A stretch of 11,397 nucleotides of DNA from Desulfobacterales bacterium (lineage in GTDB: Bacteria; Desulfobacterota; DSM-4660; Desulfatiglandales; B25-G16). Shown here in pieces: positions 7,096 through 11,397 of this stretch (within the stretch, counting starts at the first letter, position 1; the number at the start of each line of letters is the position of its first letter). The stretch lies in the NCBI GenBank assembly GCA_013375385.1, contig JABXJY010000029.1, positions 5,848 to 17,244 on the forward strand, in the 5' to 3' direction. A program made the position numbers and the translations under genes. Below the pieces are notes generated by a model. The model had not been told where the DNA came from and did no database searches. It saw only the letters and a program-made list of their open reading frames with translations.

Positions 7096-7878
7096 ATGGA
7101 CATTGTTGTTTGTGTCAAGAGGGTGCCTCTTACAGAGGAGGTAGATCTTGTTATTGATGGACAGAAGAAAGGGATCAAAAAAGACCAACTTGCATTTGTC
7201 TTAAATGACTGGGATAACTATGCCATCGAAGAGGCTGTTCTCCTCACGGAGAAACACGGTGGAACGGTTACAGCCATTACCGTCGGTAACGAGGATGATG
7301 AGGAGGTCTTGAGAAGATGTCTGGCCATGGGCGCTGACAGGGCTATCAGGATCGAGGCGGGCGACACCAGCAGGTTTGATAGCTTTGGGATCTCAAAGAT
7401 GCTCTCCCGGGTAGTAAAGGATCTACCATTTGACCTCGTATTTACCGGGGTCCTGGCCGACGACGATTACTGCGGAATGGTTGGCATGATGGTGGCAGAG
7501 CAGTTGGGCATTACCCATGCCAATATGGTAACCGCTATTGAAATAGAGGATGGAAAGGTCCGCACCACATCCGAGCTTGAAGGTGGCCTCGGTGAGGTTT
7601 CTCTCATCGAGCTTCCTGCCTTACTGGCTATCCAGACAGGGATCAACGAGCCGAGATATGTCTCCATTCTGGGTATCAGGAAGGCGGCCAAGAAAGAGCT
7701 CAAGGTCATGGATCTCTCCGAGCTGGGCATGTCTGATGAGGAGCTATCTCCCATGGCCATCATCGACGAGGTTTACCTGCCTCCCGAAACTGAGGGGGCT
7801 CAGATACTTGCCGGAGACCCGGACAAGATCGCTTCTGATTTCCTTGAAATTCTAACAAAGAAAGGGGTGATGGAATAG
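7096..7878 (+). CDS. etfB: Electron transfer flavoprotein, beta subunit
   Basis: Beta subunit (260 residues, usual length) of the soluble ETF that carries electrons from acyl-CoA dehydrogenase to a quinone-linked oxidoreductase. The N-terminus MDIVVCVKRVP and the LLAIQTGINEPRYVSILGIRKA block (about 176-197) are typical of EtfB. The nucleotide-binding loop reads TGVLADDDYCGMVG (117-130) rather than the GKQxxDxD...Q-type loop of mitochondrial ETF, so binding of AMP or a second flavin cannot be assigned from motif alone. Its TAG stop directly abuts the etfA ATG with no intervening base, implying translational coupling and equal subunit production. The preceding emo-type gene and following dehydrogenase suggest a dedicated acyl-CoA-to-menaquinone chain. 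Confidence 0.95.
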   Translation: MDIVVCVKRVPLTEEVDLVIDGQKKGIKKDQLAFVLNDWDNYAIEEAVLLTEKHGGTVTAITVGNEDDEEVLRRCLAMGADRAIRIEAGDTSRFDSFGISKMLSRVVKDLPFDLVFTGVLADDDYCGMVGMMVAEQLGITHANMVTAIEIEDGKVRTTSELEGGLGEVSLIELPALLAIQTGINEPRYVSILGIRKAAKKELKVMDLSELGMSDEELSPMAIIDEVYLPPETEGAQILAGDPDKIASDFLEILTKKGVME

Positions 7879-8859
7879 ATGAGCGAACTATTCGTTGTTG
7901 CTGAGCATAGACTTGGTGAGATAAGGGAAATAACATTTGAGATGCTATGGAAGGCTGGTGAGCTCGCCCAAGAGCACTCACATACCGTTACCGCCATCCT
8001 TCTTGGCCATGAAGTGAGCCCCATTGCTGAAAGTATCTCTGACAGGGCTGACAAGATAATCATCTTTGATGATGAGCGGCTCAAGAATTTCAATGCAGAC
8101 ATCTACAAAGAGACTATAGCCGGATTGATTGAGGAGTCAAAACCGATCCTTACCCTTATTGGTAATACCTCCCGGGGAATGGAGCTGGCCCCCTGTTTGG
8201 CTGTCAGGGCCGGACTCCCCCTGGCCACTGACTGCATCGATATCATGTTTAAGGATGATAAGCTTATTGCCCAGAGGCAGATGTATAGTGGAAAGATCTT
8301 TTCCGATGTCTCCTTTGCGCCATCTGCCGGATACATCCTTACCATAAGATCAGGGGTATTCTCAAAAGACAGAATCGGTGACCGGCAGGCCGAGATAGTC
8401 AAGAAAGACTTCCCCCTGAAAGACATGCCCCTGAAAAAGGATTTTATCGAATTTGTTGAAACCGCTGCCGGCGATGTGGACATAAGCCAGGCAGAACTCC
8501 TTATTTCTGTTGGAAGGGGTATCGGAGAGGAAGAGAATATTTCCCTTGTTAAGGAATTAGCCGAGGCCCTCAATGGGGTTGTTTCCTGCTCCAGGCCTAT
8601 CGTTGATAAGAACTGGCTGCCCAAGCATCTCCAGGTCGGGACCTCCGGCAAATCAGTCAGCCCCAAGGTCTATATAGCCGTTGGAATAAGCGGGGCCTTC
8701 CAGCACATGGCTGGTGTCAGCGGGGCAGGCACGATCATTGCTATCAATAAAGATCCCAAGGCCCCCATCTTCAGGACAGCCGATTATGGCATTGTGGATG
8801 ACCTGTTCAAGATCGTACCCGTTCTAAAAGACAGGGTACTCGAGACAAAGAAGGGATAG
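7879..8859 (+). CDS. etfA: Electron transfer flavoprotein, alpha subunit
   Basis: FAD-binding alpha subunit of the ETF heterodimer (326 residues). The C-terminal FAD domain shows the full set of family blocks: VGRGIG (211-216), SRPIVD (238-243), QVGTSGK (252-258, usually QVGQTGK), AVGISGAFQHMAG (267-279) and AINKDPKAPIFRTADYGIV (288-306). The N-terminal nucleotide-fold half (1-200) is of normal length. There is no ferredoxin-like N-terminal extension of the kind seen in some ETF alpha proteins. ATG 7879 immediately follows the etfB stop, and the acyl-CoA dehydrogenase begins 6 nt after its stop, so the three genes are one transcription unit. It would work with EtfB in the cytoplasm and deliver electrons to the EMO-type membrane protein. 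Confidence 0.96.
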   Translation: MSELFVVAEHRLGEIREITFEMLWKAGELAQEHSHTVTAILLGHEVSPIAESISDRADKIIIFDDERLKNFNADIYKETIAGLIEESKPILTLIGNTSRGMELAPCLAVRAGLPLATDCIDIMFKDDKLIAQRQMYSGKIFSDVSFAPSAGYILTIRSGVFSKDRIGDRQAEIVKKDFPLKDMPLKKDFIEFVETAAGDVDISQAELLISVGRGIGEEENISLVKELAEALNGVVSCSRPIVDKNWLPKHLQVGTSGKSVSPKVYIAVGISGAFQHMAGVSGAGTIIAINKDPKAPIFRTADYGIVDDLFKIVPVLKDRVLETKKG

Positions 8860-8865
8860 CAGGCA

Positions 8866-10008
8866 ATGGACTTTACCCTCACCAAGGAACAGCAGGATAT
8901 CAAGAAGGCAGCCAGGGAATTCGCACTTGGTGAGTTCCCTGAAAGGGCCCAGGAGTTTGACAGGAATGAGACCTTTGATCTGGATATCTGGCGAAAGGCC
9001 TGTGAGCTTGGCTTTGTAGGCGTATTCATAGATGAGGCCTATGGAGGTGCAGGGCTCGGGTTTTTTGAACACTGCCTGATAACAGAGGAATTCTGGGCAG
9101 TCGATGCAGGTATGGCCAATGCCGTTATCACTGCCACCTTTGGTGCTGAACTCCTGGGGATGTTTGGCACTGAGGAGCAGAAAAAGAGATACCTCCCTCC
9201 CCTTGTTCAGGGGGAGGCCATCACGGGTACAGCCATTACCGAGCCAGATGCAGGCTCTGATGTAACCGGGGCAATTACCACGGCCCTCAGGGACGGTGAT
9301 GAATATGTCATTAACGGAACAAAGATGTTTATCACCAACGGAGATATAGCAAACTATCTCCTGGTCTTCTGTCAGACAGATCCTGATAACCCGGACAGAC
9401 ACAGAAGGCACGCATTCTTTATTGTCGAGACAGATAGACCAGGATTTGAGGCAACCAAGATGCATGGGAAACTCGGGATACGGGCAAATGACACGGCTGA
9501 GATATCCCTTTCAAATGTCAGGGTCCCGGCATCCAATAGAGTAGGCGAAGAGGGCAATGGCTTTAGGGCGCTCATGGCCTTCTTTAATGTTACCAGGCTC
9601 CATATATGTGCTATGGCCGTTGGTATTGCAAGGGCTGCCCTGGAGGAAAGTATAGCCCATATCAAGAAAAGGCATCAGTTTGGCGCCCCCCTTGCATCCT
9701 TCCAGGCAAACCAGTTCAAGATAGCTGAAATGGCTACCAAGATCAGGGCCGCCAGAAACCTCTACTATGAGGCTGCATGGCTGGCGGATAGTGGGAAGAT
9801 GGATCATGCACTTGTTGCCATGGCAAAGTGGTTCTCAGGGGAGATAGCTGTGAGATGTGCAGACGAGGCACTTCAGATGCACGGCGGCTACGGTTATATC
9901 GATGAATACAAGGTTCAGAGGATCTACAGGGATGCAAAGATTGTAGAGATATATGAAGGGACCAAGGAGATAGAAAAGGTCATCGTGGCCAGATCTCTCC
10001 TGGGATGA
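8866..10008 (+). CDS. Acyl-CoA dehydrogenase
   Basis: FAD-dependent acyl-CoA dehydrogenase (380 residues, the normal short/medium-chain-type length) that introduces an alpha-beta double bond in an acyl-CoA and reduces ETF. The N-terminal helical domain begins MDFTLTKEQQDIKKAAREFA. The middle domain carries ITEPDAGSD (124-132) and MFITNGDIANY (154-164). The C-terminal domain has KKRHQFGAPLASFQ (267-280), LQMHGGYGY (336-344) and YRDAKIVEIYEGTKEIEK (354-371). The usual catalytic base is present as E364 in YEGT, arguing against the Asp-type cyclohexene-carboxyl-CoA enzymes of benzoate degraders. Sequence alone does not settle the substrate (straight-chain, branched or dicarboxylic acyl-CoA). It follows etfA by 6 nt; its end is 5 nt before a REPIN-like repeat that separates it from the synthetase gene. 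Confidence 0.95.
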   Translation: MDFTLTKEQQDIKKAAREFALGEFPERAQEFDRNETFDLDIWRKACELGFVGVFIDEAYGGAGLGFFEHCLITEEFWAVDAGMANAVITATFGAELLGMFGTEEQKKRYLPPLVQGEAITGTAITEPDAGSDVTGAITTALRDGDEYVINGTKMFITNGDIANYLLVFCQTDPDNPDRHRRHAFFIVETDRPGFEATKMHGKLGIRANDTAEISLSNVRVPASNRVGEEGNGFRALMAFFNVTRLHICAMAVGIARAALEESIAHIKKRHQFGAPLASFQANQFKIAEMATKIRAARNLYYEAAWLADSGKMDHALVAMAKWFSGEIAVRCADEALQMHGGYGYIDEYKVQRIYRDAKIVEIYEGTKEIEKVIVARSLLG

Positions 10009-10013
10009 ATTAA

Positions 10014-10102
10014 GGGGTCAGGCCTTGACATTTGACATAATCGCTATAATCTAAGAGTTTGTTCCAAATGATTCGTTGTGTCAAATGTCAAGGCCTGACC
10101 CC
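10014..10102. repeat. REPIN-like element: perfect 24-bp inverted repeat with 41-nt loop
   Basis: The left arm (10014-10037) begins GGGGTCAGGCCTTGACA. The right arm (10079-10102) is its exact reverse complement, ending CAAGGCCTGACCCC. Pairing stops abruptly at both ends of each arm, which suggests a defined element. GGGGTCAGGCCTTGAC-type sequences are, to my recognition, common dispersed repeats in Deltaproteobacteria and are linked elsewhere to REP-associated Y1 transposases; none is encoded here. The right arm is followed by CATAAG, with no T run, so it is not a standard terminator, though a 24-bp stem between two co-directional genes could affect mRNA processing. Confidence 0.85.
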
Positions 10103-10121
10103 ATAAGAAGAAGGAGATTAC

Positions 10122-10802
10122 ATGGAGATCTTAGATAAGGCCCTCAAGGAAGGAAGGAAGACCCTTTCAGAGTATGAATCCAAGGTTATTCTGGCTTCCT
10201 ACCAGATCCCGGTTACACGGGAAATAATGGTCGAAACCAGCGACGATGTTATCCCCGCAGCCCATGAGATAGGTTATCCTGTGGTGATGAAAGGATGCGC
10301 GCCGGAGATAACCCACAAGACAGAAAAAGGGCTCATTCGGACGGATATCAGAGATGACAGGGAGGCGTTGGATGCCTTCAATGATATCACGGCAGGTATG
10401 AACGGTATTCAAGGTGCTGCTGCCCTTGTCCAGGAGATGATCAGGGGAAAGAGGGAACTGGTTATTGGATTGATCAGGGATCCCCAGTTTGGACCGTGCG
10501 TCATGTTTGGTCTCGGGGGTATATTCACCGAGATCTTGAAGGATGTGTCGTTTCGCCTTGCACCTCTGGAGAAACGGGATGCCTTTGAGATGATGGATGA
10601 GATCAAGGCCCACAAGATACTTGATGCTATCAGGGGTATGGACGCCGTTGACAGGGAACTATTGTCAGAGATGCTCATCAATGTTGGAAGGATCGGTATG
10701 GAAAATGATGCAATAAAGGAGATCGATATCAACCCTGTTATCATATCTGGCAGCCGGCCGATAGCCGTAGATGCCCTTGTTGTGCTGGAACCCGCTTCAT
10801 AG
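10122..10802 (+). CDS. ADP-forming acyl-CoA synthetase, ATP-grasp (beta) subunit
   Basis: A 226-residue ATP-grasp protein of the ADP-forming acetyl/acyl-CoA synthetase (ACD) family, which interconverts acyl-CoA, ADP and phosphate with acid, ATP and CoA. Visible family blocks are TLSEYESKVILASYQIPV (14-31), YPVVMKGCAPEITHKTEKG (52-70), ALVQEMIRGKRELVIGLIRD (101-120), FGLGGIFTEILKDVSFRLAPL (129-149) and KEIDINPV (199-206). The length equals the stand-alone beta subunit; the CoA-binding/phosphohistidine alpha part is neither fused nor encoded in the following sequence. AAGGAG lies 5 nt before the ATG. It is co-directional with the ETF/dehydrogenase genes but separated by 113 nt holding the REPIN-like repeat. 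A link to energy conservation from the same acyl-CoA is inference; the partner subunit must be elsewhere. Confidence 0.88.
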   Translation: MEILDKALKEGRKTLSEYESKVILASYQIPVTREIMVETSDDVIPAAHEIGYPVVMKGCAPEITHKTEKGLIRTDIRDDREALDAFNDITAGMNGIQGAAALVQEMIRGKRELVIGLIRDPQFGPCVMFGLGGIFTEILKDVSFRLAPLEKRDAFEMMDEIKAHKILDAIRGMDAVDRELLSEMLINVGRIGMENDAIKEIDINPVIISGSRPIAVDALVVLEPAS

Positions 10803-10922
10803 GCCCCAGCTTCCCTGATCACTGCCTGGCTCATTCAACCCGGACCTATTTCTGAAGATACCTGACTCTTCAATCCCTGAAGGCAAATGATAGTGGTTTG
10901 ACACGATCTATTGATCAAACCT
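10803..10922. other. Start of 313-nt gene-free stretch, nothing recognised
   Basis: Between the synthetase stop and the compound palindrome I see no open frame with a ribosome site, no terminator with a T run and no convincing promoter. A small CTTCA/TGAAG hairpin is the only structure and has no T tract. Confidence 0.5.
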
Positions 10923-11071
10923 GAATTTCGCAAGGCTCTCAAAATGTCATTGCGAGAAGCGAAGCGACGAAGCAATCCCTTTACCAAAAGATTGCTTCGT
11001 CCCGCTGAAACTGAAAGCGGGACTCGCAATGACAGGAACGGTAACCCTTTTCAATAACCCTTGCGAAATTC
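10923..11071. repeat. Nested MITE-like palindromic repeat
   Basis: Three nested perfect inverted repeats share one axis: GAATTTCGCAAGG (10923-10935) with 11059-11071; TGTCATTGCGAG (10945-10956) with CTCGCAATGACA (11023-11034); and GACGAAGCAATC (10966-10977) with GATTGCTTCGTC (10990-11001). A side hairpin TCCCGCT/AGCGGGA lies at 11000-11006 and 11016-11022. The TGTCATTGCGAG...GAAGCAATC pattern is one I recognise as a dispersed repeat in many bacterial genomes. It encodes no protein; frames across it are incidental. It fills much of the gap between the synthetase and the UPF0173 gene. Confidence 0.8.
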
Positions 11072-11101
11072 GGGTTAAAAAAACAGATACTATTCGAAGA
11101 A

Positions 11102-11107
11102 AGGAGG
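11102..11107 (+). promoter_or_regulatory. Ribosome binding site fixing the UPF0173 gene start
   Basis: AGGAGG lies 8 nt before ATG 11116 and directly ahead of the conserved KIKWLGHAGFQI. A longer frame from 11029 starts inside the palindromic repeat and is not credible. Confidence 0.7.
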
Positions 11108-11115
11108 GTACTGAT

Positions 11116-11397
11116 ATGGCAAGTAAGAAAATCAAATGGCTTGGGCATGCCGGATTTCAGATTACATCTGATAAAGGGAAAACCATCATCGTTGATCCCT
11201 GGTTGAAGGACAATCCATTGGCTGCCTGTCAGGCAGAGGATATCATAAAGGCTGATGTTGTCCTGGTGACCCATGATCATTTTGATCACAGAGCCGATGC
11301 GGCTCGGATTGTAAAGGCCACCGGTGCTACCCTGGTTGGCATGCCGGAGATACGGGCATCTTTTCTTCCATGAGGCTCCTCGGAGAGCTCTTCCCTA
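11116..11397 (+). pseudogene. UPF0173 metal-dependent hydrolase, internally deleted and frameshifted, right end cut
   Basis: The frame from ATG 11116 gives 85 residues that match the N-terminus of UPF0173 metallo-beta-lactamase-fold hydrolases: KIKWLGHAGFQI, TIIVDPWLKDNPL and the metal site THDHFDH. It then ends RASFLP at TGA 11371-11373. In the -1 frame, from 11340 to the window end, the sequence reads HAGDTGIFSSMRLLGELFP, which is the family's conserved HAGDTxxFxxMKLxGE block. That block normally lies some 60-70 residues further on. About 200 bp therefore seem to be missing and the two parts are out of frame. The family is about 220-230 residues, so the 85-residue product would lack half the fold. 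Cellular substrates of the family are unknown. An assembly error is an alternative to a real deletion. Confidence 0.8.

Noticed and set aside
7096..8859. Electron-bifurcating ETF
   Set aside because: There is no NADH- or ferredoxin-linked partner gene, and the neighbour is a menaquinone-type oxidoreductase. Sequence inspection alone does not support bifurcation.
9955..9966. Cyclohexene-carboxyl-CoA-type dehydrogenase with Asp as base
   Set aside because: The catalytic position is Glu in IYEGT, as in ordinary acyl-CoA dehydrogenases.
10025..10050. TTGACA and TATAAT in the REPIN-like element as a promoter
   Set aside because: Both hexamers are perfect but only 14 nt apart; a second TTGACA is only 7 nt from the -10. 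The spacing is poor, so I mention it only as a possibility.
11057..11080. AACCC...GGGTT hairpin next to an A run as a terminator
   Set aside because: On the plus strand the stem is followed by A, not T; on the minus strand the T run precedes the stem. The orientation is wrong both ways.
11029..11115. N-terminal extension of the UPF0173 protein
   Set aside because: It starts inside the palindromic repeat and lacks a ribosome site; ATG 11116 has AGGAGG and the family N-terminus.

Overview
The window looks like a chromosomal segment of an anaerobic, fatty-acid-oxidising bacterium, most likely a Desulfobacterota (former Deltaproteobacteria) sulfate reducer or syntroph. This rests on protein content: a membrane ETF:menaquinone oxidoreductase-type protein (EMO, old name DUF224 type) heading an etfBA/acyl-CoA dehydrogenase cluster, an ADP-forming acyl-CoA synthetase subunit, and palindromic repeats of kinds I recognise from such genomes. 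No rRNA, tRNA, CRISPR array, transposase or integrase gene was seen.

Layout. (1) 1-1239, minus strand: a small sulfite-oxidase-type molybdenum-cofactor enzyme followed 14 nt later by endonuclease III (nth, GTG start, cut by the left window edge), with a good sigma70-like promoter just upstream. (2) 1300-2534, plus strand: a tandem-GAF protein with its own promoter. (3) 2542-4784, minus strand, convergent with it: a soluble GAF histidine kinase and, 3 nt downstream, an unrecognised protein with an N-terminal membrane anchor. (4) 4944-10008, plus strand: emo-type oxidoreductase, etfB, etfA and acyl-CoA dehydrogenase. (5) 10014-11071: a 24-bp-arm perfect inverted repeat (REPIN-like), the ATP-grasp (beta) subunit of an ADP-forming acyl-CoA synthetase, then a nested MITE-like palindrome. 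(6) 11116 to the end: a UPF0173 metal-dependent hydrolase that appears internally deleted and frameshifted.

How the genes work together. The acyl-CoA dehydrogenase would oxidise an acyl-CoA and pass electrons to the EtfAB flavoprotein. EtfAB would hand them to the EMO-type membrane protein (heme-b-like membrane part, two 4Fe-4S sites, one intact CCG site), which would reduce menaquinone. The acyl-CoA synthetase subunit could couple acyl-CoA hydrolysis to ATP formation, or the reverse, but its CoA-binding partner is not in this window. The kinase, the GAF protein and the anchored protein look like a separate sensory neighbourhood with no visible response regulator.

Points most worth a second look: the loss of every expected cysteine from the first CCG half of the EMO-type protein; the UPF0173 gene whose two halves meet at a short sequence readable as GMPE in one frame and HAGD in another; the two different palindromic repeats flanking the synthetase gene; and an operator-like palindrome between emo and etfB.
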